A stretch of DNA of 64,000 bases from Legionella geestiana. Lineage in GTDB: Bacteria; Pseudomonadota; Gammaproteobacteria; Legionellales; Legionellaceae. The stretch spans positions 1,873,501 through 1,937,500 of the forward strand of contig NZ_CP038271.1 of the NCBI RefSeq assembly GCF_004571195.1. Reading direction: 5' to 3'. The notes beneath the pieces were generated by a model. It worked only from the letters and a program-made list of their open reading frames with translations, was not told where the DNA came from and ran no database searches. Position numbers and translations under genes: made by a program. Below are positions 8,968 to 20,567 of the stretch, piece by piece (the first letter of the stretch is position 1; each line of letters starts with the position of its first letter).

Positions 8968-10353
8968 CTATGGGCTGAGTGGAAGGGCAGCACCTGCTGG
9001 CGCTGCCTCAAGGCTCTCTGTGGGTAGCGAGGGGGCATTCCTTCGAAAAAAAGACAGACGGGGGCCTCTCAGTAAATCGCGCAAGAGGTCTTTAGCAGAG
9101 GGGGGAGCAGTTTTTGCAAGCGGTGTCAGCGCGTATCCTTCATGAGCCAGTAAATTGGGCAGCCCATAGATTCCCAGATTGTGGGCAGCACCAACAGCTA
9201 CCAGACAGGGGCGCTGACTGGCGGATTCTGCTAATATCGCTTCCATCCAAAGCATGTTGCGAATTTCACTATGCCCTTTATTCACGGATTTAATCAGGCA
9301 GGGATTGCTAAAATATACATTGTAAAAAGCTCTGACTTCATCCGAATTTTCTGCAAAGTACGAAACAGTTTCTGATGATTCTCTTGACTCGTCCAGTCCT
9401 TCAAGGCCCGCAAAAAGTATCTCTCTATTTTCAAGTATCTTCTGACGCTTCCCCATCCGAGCCGCTTTATCCCACGCGAGCTCATCAAGAGACGTCAGAT
9501 TAGGATGCGGGACATATTCCCTCCTGATTTCCATGGGAGGGACATCATGTTCGGTAAACAAGGTGTCTACTTTATCAAGGAAATTGTCCAGTAAACCTTC
9601 AAAACGCTCGGCCAAATCGACAGGTATATAGTGGGAGGTACTAAAAAGATAAACGGGTGCGTGTCCCTTTTTAGAAGCTTGCCACAAAAAAGCGCCTTCT
9701 GTTATGCGTTCTTCAACTACCGCATATTTTTTTTGGGCTGTGTCTATGGCGGAATCTAACCTTGCATGGGGGAAGTACATTTTCATTTCAGCGAGGCATG
9801 CCGGTTCAACCGTTTCTTCGAGCCAGGAGAGGATGTCCTGATGGCCCGCGTTGAAAGCTGCCAGATACGCCCCATACCCCTGAGCCTTAATCATGGCCTG
9901 CGTGCAATCGGGTGCGTGCAGCGCCAGTAGTTTCATGAACTCAAGGTTGCCCTCGCGGGCTGCGTAACTGCTAAAGAGATCATAATCATCATAAGCTATT
10001 AACGCTCTTAAGCGCTCCGGAGCCAGGTTTTTAACGATACACTCCAGAAAGCTCGTAAAACTAAATAATTTCGCGAGATATAAAAAGCCATAATTATCAC
10101 TTTCTATAAGCGACCATGCTTTCTCAGGTGCATGAATGACGAGATACGTGATGAGATGGTTTCGAAATGTTTCGTCTCCAAAAGGATACATTTCTTTATT
10201 GAAGAGGATTTTCACTGATTCCGTTGATGCCAATTGAACAAAACGAGACAGCACCGTGTGTTGACCGGTACCGGCTTCTTCTCGTAAAAGGCGGTAATTA
10301 TCCGCCTCGATTTCTTCTAACAGATATTCGTGTGCTGCGGCCTTGTGTAACAC
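8968..10353 (-). CDS. TraB/GumN-domain protein with N-terminal 36-residue ankyrin-like repeats; candidate effector
   Basis: A 461-residue protein without signal peptide. Residues about 18-180 hold degenerate helical repeats; three aromatic anchors (NYG at 87, DY at 123, GY at 159) are exactly 36 residues apart and the units contain GNLEFMKLL or GHQDILSWL. Residues about 218-412 match the TraB/GumN/TIKI fold: LWQASKKG, YLFSTSHYIP (putative metal ligand His241; the usual Gly before the Thr is Ser), LFTEHD (Glu268), RNMLWMEAI and VAVGAAHNLG before GYALTP. Ordinary bacterial GumN proteins are about 300 residues and secreted; the repeats and missing signal peptide suggest action inside a host cell. 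GTG 10353 follows AAGGA by eight bases. The function is inferred, possibly a metalloprotease. Confidence 0.8.
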   Translation of the reverse strand: MLHKAAAHEYLLEEIEADNYRLLREEAGTGQHTVLSRFVQLASTESVKILFNKEMYPFGDETFRNHLITYLVIHAPEKAWSLIESDNYGFLYLAKLFSFTSFLECIVKNLAPERLRALIAYDDYDLFSSYAAREGNLEFMKLLALHAPDCTQAMIKAQGYGAYLAAFNAGHQDILSWLEETVEPACLAEMKMYFPHARLDSAIDTAQKKYAVVEERITEGAFLWQASKKGHAPVYLFSTSHYIPVDLAERFEGLLDNFLDKVDTLFTEHDVPPMEIRREYVPHPNLTSLDELAWDKAARMGKRQKILENREILFAGLEGLDESRESSETVSYFAENSDEVRAFYNVYFSNPCLIKSVNKGHSEIRNMLWMEAILAESASQRPCLVAVGAAHNLGIYGLPNLLAHEGYALTPLAKTAPPSAKDLLRDLLRGPRLSFFRRNAPSLPTESLEAAPAGAALPLSP

Positions 10354-10483
10354 GGACTCAATCCTTGAGCAAAAGCAGTGATGGGGGCATTAGTAGCATA
10401 TGGTCTTGCGCGTGTGCAAGCACATACATGCGTTTTTTGCGGTGGCGGCCCCATTGTACAAATCCGTACAAGCTTTTATGATG

Positions 10484-10528
10484 AAAATGTATCTATTCAC
10501 CACATTTTGAATGCTTTAGGGGAAAAGT
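10484..10528. repeat. 45-bp solo end of the dispersed palindromic element at 44492-44666
   Basis: These 45 bases are identical, in inverse orientation, to 44622-44666, the right end of the nested palindromic element. Only that end is present here. It lies between the TraB/GumN-type gene and the acetyltransferase. The rest of 10354-10562 shows no other recognisable feature. Confidence 0.85.
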
Positions 10529-10562
10529 AGCATTATCAACCAGTAGACTCAGGGAGGAGCCT

Positions 10563-11189
10563 ATGTTTGGTTTTTTTGAAAGACAGCTTGAGAAAATGGG
10601 CTATAGCATTCGACCGGTTCAGGCGCATGAGCTGGAAGCGTTGCGAAAGGTGGCTGAACAGTCGTTTCGGGAAACGTATGCGGCGGATATTTCGGTAACG
10701 GCCCCCGCAATCGTTGAGGACTGGATTGCAAAAATTTACAGCGATGCTGCCCTTAACGACTGGGTGACAAATCCCGCTAATCGCCTTTTAGGGGTATTTA
10801 ACAAAGACGGCGCGCTGCAAGGCTTTAGTTTATTGTGCCTTGAGGGTGCGACAGCCCGTCTGGATAAATTGTATCTTTTGTCATCCGTGCAGGGCATCGG
10901 CCTTGGTCGCCTGCTGCTCGAGGCCAATTACTCGGAGCTGCGTAAACATCCAGCTGTCAGTGCGCTTTCGCTTGAGGTGGCCGACAGTAATGTGCGTGCA
11001 CGGGGGTTCTACCAGCGTATGGGACTGGCCTCCACATCAACGCAGGTCGAATTTTCTGGCTCCTCATCAGAAAATCCGCTGTTTAACTCTGTGTATAGAA
11101 GAGACAAGAACAGTTGCAGCGCAGGTATTGATGAGGCGCTTTCACGATTGGATGAGAAAGCGGCGCCGTCCATGTCAAGCCAGTGCTGA
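10563..11189 (+). CDS. GNAT family N-acetyltransferase
   Basis: A 208-residue protein with a GNAT fold. The acetyl-CoA binding segment reads LDKLYLLSSVQGIGLGRLLL (motif A, with the Q/R-x-x-G-x-G/A loop as QGIGLG), followed by LEVADSNVRARGFYQRMGL (motif B). GGGAGG lies upstream of ATG 10563. The 45-residue C-terminal tail is low in conservation features. It may acetylate a small molecule or a protein N-terminus; the substrate is unknown. It stands alone, ahead of the metK promoter. Confidence 0.82.
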   Translation: MFGFFERQLEKMGYSIRPVQAHELEALRKVAEQSFRETYAADISVTAPAIVEDWIAKIYSDAALNDWVTNPANRLLGVFNKDGALQGFSLLCLEGATARLDKLYLLSSVQGIGLGRLLLEANYSELRKHPAVSALSLEVADSNVRARGFYQRMGLASTSTQVEFSGSSSENPLFNSVYRRDKNSCSAGIDEALSRLDEKAAPSMSSQC

Positions 11190-11214
11190 GTGTAGTCTTT
11201 TTAGGCAACTCTGT

Positions 11215-11243
11215 TTGATTGGCATGCAAAAAATCCCTATAAT
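11215..11243 (+). promoter_or_regulatory. Sigma-70 promoter of metK-ahcY
   Basis: TTGATT (11215-11220), a 17-base spacer and a perfect TATAAT (11238-11243). The start site would fall near 11250, giving a leader of about 87 bases that carries two hairpins. Confidence 0.75.
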
Positions 11244-11253
11244 CGGCTCAATC

Positions 11254-11315
11254 GTTTTGCAGACGTTGAGCCTGTCTCACTATGCCCTCTGCAAAACCCG
11301 CCTGCCCTGTGGCAG
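11254..11315 (+). promoter_or_regulatory. Structured 5' leader of metK
   Basis: Two possible stems lie between the promoter and metK. A perfect 10-base stem pairs 11254-11263 (GTTTTGCAGA) with 11288-11297, with a 24-base loop. A second small hairpin, CTGCC-CTGT-GGCAG, spans 11302-11315. It does not match the SAM-I, SAM-II or SAH riboswitch consensus as far as I can judge. Regulation of methionine-cycle genes by this leader is only a possibility. Confidence 0.4.
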
Positions 11316-11336
11316 TAAATGATTAGAGGATGAAGT

Positions 11337-12485
11337 GTGAACAAACAGTATGTATTTACCTCCGAGTCGGTATCAGAAGGACATCCTGATAAGGTTGCTG
11401 ATCAGATTTCCGATGCCATTCTTGACGCGCTGCTGGCTGAAGACCCGCACTCACGGGTCGCCTGTGAAACCTTTGTCAACACCGGCATGGTGCTTGTCGG
11501 TGGTGAAATTACCACGAAGGCGCATGTGCATGTGGAAGACCTGGTGCGCAGTGTTATTAAAGACATCGGTTATAACGATTCCGGTATGGGCTTTGACTGG
11601 GAAACCTGTTCCGTTTTATCGGCCATTGGCCGCCAGTCTCCTGATATTGCGCAGGGCGTAGATAATACGGTAAGCGGCGTTCAGGGAGCGGGTGACCAGG
11701 GAATTATGTTTGGGTATGCGACACGTGAGACGGATGTGTTCATGCCGGCACCCATTGCCTATTCCCATCTTTTAATGGCGCGCCAGGCTGAAGTGCGTAA
11801 AAATGGCACGCTTTCCTGGCTGCGTCCCGATGCCAAGTGCCAGCTTTCCATGCGCTATGAAGCCGGTCGTCCTGTGGGCATCGATACGATTGTTTTTTCG
11901 ACACAGCATGCGCCTGAAATTGATCAAAAAGATCTTTTTGAAGCGGTGGTGGAGCATATCATTCGCCCGGTGATTCCGGCAGAATGGCTCACTGACCAAA
12001 CGCGTTATCTTGTCAATCCCACAGGGCGCTTTGTCATCGGTGGACCACTTGGTGACTGTGGGCTGACCGGGCGTAAAATTATCGTTGACACCTATGGTGG
12101 CATGGCCCGTCATGGCGGCGGCTGTTTTTCAGGCAAAGACCCCTCAAAAGTAGACCGTTCTGCCGCTTATGCCGCGCGTCATGTGGCAAAAAATCTGGTG
12201 GCAGCCGGCATTGCCGATAAATGTGAAATTCAGGTTTCCTATGCGATTGGTGTGGCTGAACCCACATCCGTATTTGTCGAAACGTTTGGCACCGGTCGGA
12301 TTGATGATGCGGCCATTATTCAACTGATTCACGATAATTTTGACCTGACGCCGCAGGGAATTATCCGGCATCATGATATGTTACGACCCATTTATCGCGC
12401 GACAGCGGTTTATGGACATTATGGACGCGAGGGTTTTCCCTGGGAGCGTCTTGACAAGGTTGATGCATTGCGGAGGGCATTGTAA
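11337..12485 (+). CDS. metK: S-adenosylmethionine synthetase
   Basis: A 382-residue MetK of normal length, which makes SAM from methionine and ATP. It starts [21 protein letters not shown], the methionine/ATP site with the catalytic His, and contains [12 protein letters not shown] and [16 protein letters not shown], the two PROSITE MetK signatures. The start is GTG 11337, six bases after AGAGGA. It shares a promoter (11215-11243) with ahcY, which follows with no gap, joining SAM synthesis to removal of S-adenosylhomocysteine. Confidence 0.97.
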   Translation: MNKQYVFTSESVSEGHPDKVADQISDAILDALLAEDPHSRVACETFVNTGMVLVGGEITTKAHVHVEDLVRSVIKDIGYNDSGMGFDWETCSVLSAIGRQSPDIAQGVDNTVSGVQGAGDQGIMFGYATRETDVFMPAPIAYSHLLMARQAEVRKNGTLSWLRPDAKCQLSMRYEAGRPVGIDTIVFSTQHAPEIDQKDLFEAVVEHIIRPVIPAEWLTDQTRYLVNPTGRFVIGGPLGDCGLTGRKIIVDTYGGMARHGGGCFSGKDPSKVDRSAAYAARHVAKNLVAAGIADKCEIQVSYAIGVAEPTSVFVETFGTGRIDDAAIIQLIHDNFDLTPQGIIRHHDMLRPIYRATAVYGHYGREGFPWERLDKVDALRRAL

Positions 12486-13805
12486 ATGGAACAGCGCATA
12501 CTCGAAAAGGTGGTCAGCAGCGGGGATTACCGCGTAAAAGATATGAGCCTTGCTGCCTGGGGACGACGTGAAATCGCGATTGCGGAAACAGAAATGCCGG
12601 GCTTGATGGCGCTTCGCAAAGAATATGGCCTGCAAAAGCCGTTGCAGGGGGCGCGCATTGCCGGCTGTCTGCACATGACCATCCAGACGGCGGTACTGAT
12701 TGAAACGCTGACGGCGCTGGGCGCTGAAGTGCGCTGGTCATCCTGTAACATTTTTTCCACGCAAGACCACGCGGCAGCCGCTATTGCCGCTACCGGCGTC
12801 CCGGTGTTTGCATGGAAGGGAGAAACAGAAGAAGAATACTGGTGGTGTGTGGAGCAGACGCTCAAGGGTCCTGATGGCTGGTCGCCCAACATGATTCTGG
12901 ATGACGGCGGCGATTTAACCCTCGTTGTGCATGAAAAATACCCGCATCTTTTAGAAGAGATTCGCGGCATTTCCGAGGAAACCACAACCGGTGTTGCGCG
13001 TCTTTATGACATGGCGCGCAAGGGCGAGCTTAAGGTGCCCGCCATTAACGTGAATGATTCCGTTACCAAATCAAAGTTTGACAACCTCTATGGCTGCCGC
13101 GAGTCGCTTCTTGATGGCCTCAAACGCGCAACCGATGTCATGATTGCCGGTAAAACCGCGCTTATTCTCGGATACGGCGATGTGGGCAAGGGCTGTGCGC
13201 AGGCACTGCGTGGTCAGGGGGCGCAGGTCTGGATTAGCGAAATCGACCCGATTTGCGCTCTTCAGGCCGCCATGGAAGGGTACCGTGTAGTGCGCCTTGA
13301 TGAGGTGGCAGAAGACGTAGATATCCTGGTGACGGCGACCGGAAATTTCCATGTGGTGACACTCGCGCACATGCAGCGCATGAAAAACCAGGCGATTCTC
13401 TGCAACATTGGTCATTTTGACTCTGAAATTGATATTCAGAGCCTGCGCCAGTTCCCCTGGGAGAACATCAAGCCGCAGGTTGATCATGTTATTTTCCCTG
13501 ATGGCAGGCGTCTTATTGTCCTTGCGGAAGGCCGTCTTGTGAACCTTGGCTGTGCGACAGGGCACCCGAGCTTCGTGATGTCGACTTCGTTTACCAATCA
13601 GGTGCTGGCGCAAATCGAACTCTTCGCGCACGCTGAGCGCTATTCGAACGAAGTGTATGTGCTGCCAAAGCATCTTGACGAAAAAGTCGCGCGTTTGCAT
13701 CTTGAGCGTATCGGCGTGAAGCTGACAGAACTTAGCTCAGAGCAGGCACGCTACCTCGGTGTTCCGGTAGAAGGACCTTACAAGCCTGATTATTACCGGT
13801 ATTGA
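12486..13805 (+). CDS. ahcY: Adenosylhomocysteinase
   Basis: A 439-residue S-adenosylhomocysteine hydrolase. The substrate domain has [32 protein letters not shown] and the catalytic region [17 protein letters not shown]; the NAD-binding domain has [16 protein letters not shown]; the C-terminus [10 protein letters not shown] is the usual family ending whose Lys/Tyr residues contact NAD of the neighbouring subunit. It splits SAH into homocysteine and adenosine, relieving product inhibition of methyltransferases. The ATG follows the metK stop directly, and the two genes form an operon. Confidence 0.97.
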   Translation: MEQRILEKVVSSGDYRVKDMSLAAWGRREIAIAETEMPGLMALRKEYGLQKPLQGARIAGCLHMTIQTAVLIETLTALGAEVRWSSCNIFSTQDHAAAAIAATGVPVFAWKGETEEEYWWCVEQTLKGPDGWSPNMILDDGGDLTLVVHEKYPHLLEEIRGISEETTTGVARLYDMARKGELKVPAINVNDSVTKSKFDNLYGCRESLLDGLKRATDVMIAGKTALILGYGDVGKGCAQALRGQGAQVWISEIDPICALQAAMEGYRVVRLDEVAEDVDILVTATGNFHVVTLAHMQRMKNQAILCNIGHFDSEIDIQSLRQFPWENIKPQVDHVIFPDGRRLIVLAEGRLVNLGCATGHPSFVMSTSFTNQVLAQIELFAHAERYSNEVYVLPKHLDEKVARLHLERIGVKLTELSSEQARYLGVPVEGPYKPDYYRY

Positions 13806-13814
13806 TGATTCCTG

Positions 13815-14335
13815 GGCTTATCAGCCCAGGCTGCGTTATGTTATTGATTTCATTGAATATGCAGGCTGGTCTGAGCACAGCGAAGCCTGGCATCGGATAT
13901 CGCCGTTGGCAGGGTGTTTTTTTCGCGCATCCTATCCCGCGCTTATCAGCGCAGGCTACGGCATTATGCTAATTATTTACAATTGTGCGGTAGGCTGGGC
14001 TGAGCGGCGCGAAGCCCGGCATCGGACATCGCCGTTGGCCGGGTGTATTTTTTTGCGCATCCTGTCCCGCGCTTATCAGCGCAGGCTACGGCATTATGCT
14101 AATTATTTACAATTGTGCGGTAGGCTGGGCTGAGCGGCGCGAAGCCCGGCATTGGACATCGCCGTTGGCCGGATGTTTTTATCATGCATCCCATCCCGCG
14201 CTTATCAGCGCAGGCTACGGCATTATGCTAATTATTTACAATTGTGCGGTAGGCTGGGCTGAGCGGCGCGAAGCCCGGCATCGGATGTCATCTCGCGCAC
14301 CTATCCCTGGGCTTGTCAGCCCAGGCTACAGCGCT
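13815..14335. repeat. About 130-bp imperfect tandem repeat after ahcY
   Basis: A unit beginning CTTATCAGCGCAGGCTACGG recurs at 13942, 14072 and 14201 (spacing 130 and 129), with worn partial copies at 13816 and 14309. Each unit contains a short inverted repeat (GGGCT...AGCCC) next to GAGCGGCGCGAAG. The first copy also forms a CCTGGGCTTATCAGCCCAGG hairpin just after the ahcY stop and could act as terminator. Frames across the array follow the DNA repeat and are not genes. Nothing else is visible up to 14395. Confidence 0.85.
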
Positions 14336-14395
14336 TCATGGAAAGAGGAGGATGGCAAGACCCCATCCGATGCTCAGGGGCTCTGATGTGTTGAG

Positions 14396-15487
14396 CTACA
14401 CGTTAAACCGAAAATGCATCACGTCACCATCACGTACAATGTATTCCTTGCCCTCAAGGCGCAGTTTTCCGGCTTCTTTTGCACCCTGCTCACCTTTATA
14501 CGCTACAAAATCGTCATAGGCGATGACCTCGGCGCGAATAAAGCCTTTTTCAAAGTCGGTATGTATCACCCCTGCTGCCTGCGGTGCCGTATCACCCTTG
14601 TGGATGGTCCATGCGCGTACTTCTTTCACGCCGGCGGTGAAATACGTCTGCAGACCCAGCAAGTCGTAGGCAGCACGTATAACACGGTGCAGGCCGGGTT
14701 CCTCAAGACCTAAGGATTCCATAAACTCGTTGCGCTCTTCCTCCTCAAGCTCCATCAACTCGGCTTCCGTAGCGGCGCAGAGCGCGACCACGTTGGCACC
14801 TTCGGAGAGGGCGTGCGCGCGGACTTTGTCCAGCAATGGGTTGTTTTCGTGCTCTGATTCATTGACATTCGCGATATAAAGCACCGGTTTAGCCGTCAGC
14901 AGAAAAAGGCGCTTTGCTATGGCCTGTTCTTCGGGTGTCAGCGGCAGCGTTCGTACCTGGTTGCCGGCGTCGAGGTGGATGCGGATTTTATCAAGCGTTT
15001 CTTTCTCAAAGATGCCTTCCTTGTTGCCGCTGCGGCTGTTTTTTCCCGCCTTAAGGAGTGCTTTTTCAACGGTTTCCATGTCGGCAAGTGCCAGTTCCGT
15101 GTTGATGACTTCAATATCATCAAGCGGGTTGATGCGTCCCTCAACATGGATAATGTTATCGTTTTCAAAACAGCGCACGACATGGGCAATGGCATCTGTT
15201 TCGCGGATATTCGCAAGAAACGCATTACCAAGCCCTTCACCGCGCGAGGCACCTTTTACCAGTCCGGCGATGTCCACGAACTGCATGGTCGCCGGCAGTG
15301 ACTGCTGCGGTTTAACGATGGCGTTCAAGGCGTCAATGCGCGGGTCGGGAACGGTTACCACACCGCTGTTTGGCTCAATGGTGCAAAAGGGATAATTCGC
15401 CGCTTCAATACCAGCAGAGGTCAGGGCGTTGAACAGAGTGGATTTGCCGACATTTGGCAATCCTACGATACCGCATTTTAAAACCAT
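14396..15487 (-). CDS. ychF: Ribosome-binding ATPase YchF (OLA1 family)
   Basis: A 363-residue Obg-family ATPase of standard length. It starts [19 protein letters not shown] (P-loop), then [22 protein letters not shown] and, in place of the GTPase NKxD, an [10 protein letters not shown] loop characteristic of the ATP-preferring YchF group; the C-terminal TGS domain contains [22 protein letters not shown]-type sequence. It binds 70S ribosomes and is implicated in stress control and translation start. It lies downstream of pth in the same direction, 10 bases away, a common gammaproteobacterial pairing. Confidence 0.96.
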   Translation of the reverse strand: MVLKCGIVGLPNVGKSTLFNALTSAGIEAANYPFCTIEPNSGVVTVPDPRIDALNAIVKPQQSLPATMQFVDIAGLVKGASRGEGLGNAFLANIRETDAIAHVVRCFENDNIIHVEGRINPLDDIEVINTELALADMETVEKALLKAGKNSRSGNKEGIFEKETLDKIRIHLDAGNQVRTLPLTPEEQAIAKRLFLLTAKPVLYIANVNESEHENNPLLDKVRAHALSEGANVVALCAATEAELMELEEEERNEFMESLGLEEPGLHRVIRAAYDLLGLQTYFTAGVKEVRAWTIHKGDTAPQAAGVIHTDFEKGFIRAEVIAYDDFVAYKGEQGAKEAGKLRLEGKEYIVRDGDVMHFRFNV

Positions 15488-15497
15488 AATTTTTACC

Positions 15498-16067
15498 TCA
15501 ACTGTTTAGGCGGTTCATCGCCGCGGCCAAATTGCCTGCGAGCAGCTCTGGAGTAATCCCACATGCGCGCGTGATGGCTTCATCGATGGCGTTTCTGTCG
15601 GCGATGGGCGGTTTTCCGAGAACATACTGTAGAACAAGGTCTTTATGTCCCGGGTGGCCAATGCCGATGCGAAGCCTGTGAAAATCATTGCTGCCAAGCT
15701 GGCTGATAATATCGCGAAGGCCATTGTGACCCCCATGCCCGCCACCGCTTTTAAGTTTGATGCGCCCACAGGCAAGATCAAGCTCATCATGTGCCACAAG
15801 AATTTCATCGGGCAGAATGCGGTAAAACTGACTGACTGCGCGTACGGCCCGACCACTGTGATTCATAAAGGTATCAGGCAGAAGGATTCGACAGGTGTGC
15901 CCGTCACGCGCGAGCAGGGCAAGTGTTCCATGCAGTTTTTTTTCAGGTTTGAAAGGCGTGCGCAGATGTTCTGCCAATTGTTCGGCAAACCAGCCACCCG
16001 CATTATGGCGAGTGTCAGCGTAGGTGCTTCCGGGGTTTTGCAAGCCGACTATCAGCTTGATGGCCAT
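15498..16067 (-). CDS. pth: Peptidyl-tRNA hydrolase
   Basis: A 189-residue Pth, full length. It shows [20 protein letters not shown], in which the Asn and the following His20-equivalent are catalytic, then [14 protein letters not shown] and [26 protein letters not shown], the second PROSITE signature. It releases peptides from prematurely dropped peptidyl-tRNA. The order rplY-pth-ychF on the minus strand is the one seen in many gammaproteobacteria and is probably one operon. Confidence 0.97.
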   Translation of the reverse strand: MAIKLIVGLQNPGSTYADTRHNAGGWFAEQLAEHLRTPFKPEKKLHGTLALLARDGHTCRILLPDTFMNHSGRAVRAVSQFYRILPDEILVAHDELDLACGRIKLKSGGGHGGHNGLRDIISQLGSNDFHRLRIGIGHPGHKDLVLQYVLGKPPIADRNAIDEAITRACGITPELLAGNLAAAMNRLNS

Positions 16068-16138
16068 ACCTGCATCCAGTTCGACATTAATAAAGAATGC
16101 TGCCCAGAGCCGTAAGCCATGGGCAGCGGGTGTTACTG

Positions 16139-16777
16139 TTACGCTTCTTCAGATGGTGCTTCAGGGGCTTCAGTACCCTCAGCTTCTGTTTCTTCAACAG
16201 CGCCGACTTTAGGTGTGTGGATGCTGACAACAGGATGGTTATGGCTGGCATCAGAGATATCAGCAGTCAGGCGCACGCCCTTGGGCAGTTTAAGATCAGA
16301 CAGGTGGACAACACCGTTCAGAAGCACTTCAGCGAGGTCAACTTCGATAAACTCCGGCAGCTGGCTTGCCTTGCAGCGGACTTCAACCTGTGTCAGAGCG
16401 TGGTTCACAATACCACCGGCCTTAACGCCTTTAGAGGTCTGCTCGTTCAGGAAGTGCAGCGGTACGGATTTGACAAGGATATCTTTGGGGTCAACGCGCT
16501 GGAGATCCATATGCAGGATAACCGGTTTCCACGGGTGGCGCTGCAGGTCCTTCAGGATAACGTGCTCAACCTTGTCATCCACCTTGATGTCAAAAACGCT
16601 GGAAAAAATGCTTTCGCATTCGAGGGCCTTCGCCAGCTTGTTGTGGCTCACATGAATCGAGTGTGCCGGTTTTTTCCCGCCGTAAATAACACCAGGAACC
16701 AGGTTTTCAAGACGACGCAGGCGGCGGCTCGCACCTTTCCCCAGGTCGGTTCTTGTTTCAGCGTGCAGTAAAATCAT
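16139..16777 (-). CDS. rplY: 50S ribosomal protein L25 (CTC form)
   Basis: A 212-residue L25 of the long TL5/CTC type. The N-terminal 5S-rRNA-binding domain starts LHAETRTDLGKGASRRLRR, with PGVIYGGK and VILKDLQRHPWKPVILHMDLQRV; the C-terminal beta domain (KLPKGVRLTADI) is followed by an acidic tail. A long frame opens at 16900, but GGAG six bases before ATG 16777 and the family N-terminus fix the shorter start. It binds 5S rRNA in the large subunit. A possible promoter lies at 16878-16906. Confidence 0.95.
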   Translation of the reverse strand: MILLHAETRTDLGKGASRRLRRLENLVPGVIYGGKKPAHSIHVSHNKLAKALECESIFSSVFDIKVDDKVEHVILKDLQRHPWKPVILHMDLQRVDPKDILVKSVPLHFLNEQTSKGVKAGGIVNHALTQVEVRCKASQLPEFIEVDLAEVLLNGVVHLSDLKLPKGVRLTADISDASHNHPVVSIHTPKVGAVEETEAEGTEAPEAPSEEA

Positions 16778-16877
16778 ATTCATCTCCAGATTATAGGGTT
16801 CCCCAGTGTACATTCCGCGACCAGAAAGCACACCCACGTTCCGACAAAGGGCCGAAAAACCGCGGAAAGGGTGGCGC

Positions 16878-16906
16878 AGTATACAATAATTTAAATTCAA
16901 CTTGAA
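16878..16906 (-). promoter_or_regulatory. Candidate promoter of rplY-pth-ychF
   Basis: On the minus strand TATACT (16878-16883) lies 17 bases from TTCAAG (16901-16906). The -35 is weak and overlaps the -35 of the divergent rplU promoter, so the two would compete for RNA polymerase. Confidence 0.42.
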
Positions 16907-16930
16907 GTCGGTTGGTTAATTTCATAGAAT
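16902..16930 (+). promoter_or_regulatory. Promoter of rplU-rpmA
   Basis: TTGAAG (16902-16907), 17 bases, TAGAAT (16925-16930). The start would be near 16937, about 42 bases before rplU. Confidence 0.6.
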
Positions 16931-16978
16931 ATGCCACTTTGTTGACCGAAAGCCATGCGGCGTGTTGGAGATAGAGAT

Positions 16979-17290
16979 ATGTATGCGGTAATCAAGACTG
17001 GCGGTAAGCAATACCGCGTCCAGGAGGGCGATATGCTCAAGATAGAGCTGCTGCCTGAAGATGTGGGTAACGTGGTACAGTTTTCAGAAGTGCTGATGGT
17101 TTCCGATGGCGAGAGTATCGCCTGTGGTACGCCGCTGCTTGCCAATGCTGTTGTCAAGGCAGAAGTTGTTGCGCATGCGCGCCACGCAAAGGTTAAAATC
17201 ATCAAGTTTCGCCGCCGTAAGCACCATATGAAGCGTATGGGTCACCGGCAGCATTACACGCAGGTTAAAATCACTGCGATAAGCAAATAA
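16979..17290 (+). CDS. rplU: 50S ribosomal protein L21
   Basis: A 103-residue L21, the usual length. It begins MYAVIKTGGKQYRVQEGD and ends with a basic KFRRRKHHMKRMGHRQHYT stretch, the L21 signature. An in-frame start at 16955 would add eight residues not found in the family; GGAG lies upstream of ATG 16979. It is followed by rpmA after 12 bases and then obgE, the conserved rplU-rpmA-obgE order. Confidence 0.97.
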   Translation: MYAVIKTGGKQYRVQEGDMLKIELLPEDVGNVVQFSEVLMVSDGESIACGTPLLANAVVKAEVVAHARHAKVKIIKFRRRKHHMKRMGHRQHYTQVKITAISK

Positions 17291-17302
17291 CAGGGGACAG
17301 CA

Positions 17303-17578
17303 ATGGCTCACAAAAAAGCTGGCGGGAGTACCCGCAACGGTCGCGACTCGAATCCTAAGTACCTTGGCGTAAAACGTTATGGTGGTCAGTATGTCGCGGC
17401 TGGAGAAATTCTGGTTCGTCAACGCGGTACGCGTTTCCACGCCGGCATGGGTGTTGGCATGGGGCGTGATCATACGCTGTTCGCACTGGCTGCGGGCATC
17501 GTACGCTTTGTGACGCGAGGCGCCCAAAACCGTCAATACATCGTGATTGATGCCGTTGCTGAAGAAGCGGCTGAGTAA
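17303..17578 (+). CDS. rpmA: 50S ribosomal protein L27
   Basis: A 91-residue L27. It starts [20 protein letters not shown], and the flexible N-terminus that reaches the peptidyl-transferase centre begins directly with AHKK, as in Gram-negatives without the N-terminal cleavage extension. [20 protein letters not shown] is the family signature. It is co-transcribed with rplU. Confidence 0.98.
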   Translation: MAHKKAGGSTRNGRDSNPKYLGVKRYGGQYVAAGEILVRQRGTRFHAGMGVGMGRDHTLFALAAGIVRFVTRGAQNRQYIVIDAVAEEAAE

Positions 17579-17700
17579 TCGCGGGGTTGTCTCGGTGACA
17601 CAGTATCTTAATCCCCTGCAGGGCAGGCCGGCATTTGCTCGGCCATGCTGTGCGGGGGATTTTGCTTGCGCGGAATTTTTTGCTCCAATCCGGTAGTTAA

Positions 17701-19784
<2,084 letters not shown>

Positions 19785-19788
<4 letters not shown>

Positions 19789-20567
19789 AAGGCCTCCCGT
19801 GTGAGTGTGATTTGCGGTGAAGGAGTTTCAATGCCCTTTTCGTCAAAGAGGTGTTTAACTGCCGTTCGCAGGGTGTTGGTGACTTCGGAAACATTCGCCT
19901 TTTTTGTCCACGCCTTCATCATGAGCTGGATGGATGACTCGTTAAACTGATCAATAACCACCTGTGGCTCTGGATTTTTGAGTACATGCGGCGTTTCGAG
20001 CGCCAGCGTGTGCAGCAGAGGCACGAGCGCGTCTATATCTGTTTTCCAGGAAACTATCAGCGGGATATCCACTCGACGCGTAGGATAATAGCTCAGGTTG
20101 GTAATTTGCGATTTTATCAACGACTCATTAGGAACGCGCACCAGTCTATTATCGGACGTGCGGATTTTGGTGGACAGCAAATCTATCGCTTCAACCGTAC
20201 CGGAGACGGTATTCACCTGCACCTGGTCGCCTACCTTGAAGGGACGCTCAAACAGGAGAAATACACCGCTCACGAGATTGGAGGCTGCGGTTTGTGAGGC
20301 AAAGCTCAGTGCAACCGTAAAAATACCGGCGGCTCCCAGAAGTACTGACAGATTAAACCCAAGCTGCTGCAGGGCGCAGACGGCAAACGCCACGAAAAAA
20401 AGATAAAACGCAAGGCGGTGTGCAAGCATCGCCTGGTGTTTTGAGAAGTGTTTTTCAATGGTGCGCTCAATCAGGGTGCCTGCCCATTTGGCAAGGATGT
20501 AGCCTGAGCTGAAGAGCAGGATTGCGTAAAACAGGTTCAGCCACTTTATGTGTTCGAGGAATTGCAT
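19785..20567 (-). CDS. MscS family small-conductance mechanosensitive channel
   Basis: A 260-residue protein with about three transmembrane segments at residues 10-30, 50-70 and 72-105, the last being the Gly/Ala-rich pore helix (LLGAAGIFTVALSFASQTAASN), followed by the beta domain FERPFKVGDQVQV and IRTSDNRLVRVPNESLIKS and a C-terminal alpha/beta domain. This is the standard MscS core. It opens under membrane tension and protects from osmotic downshock. It overlaps ispA by 22 bases and cinA by 4, so it is within the xseB-ispA run. Confidence 0.9.

Noticed and set aside
13906-14386. Repeat array after ahcY as CRISPR or as small genes.
   Set aside because: The units are 130 bases and repeated throughout, with no short repeat/unique spacer structure; the open frames are artefacts of the repetition.
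16097-16771. 224-codon plus-strand frame opposite rplY.
   Set aside because: It is antisense to a certain ribosomal protein gene and has no recognisable sequence or start signal.
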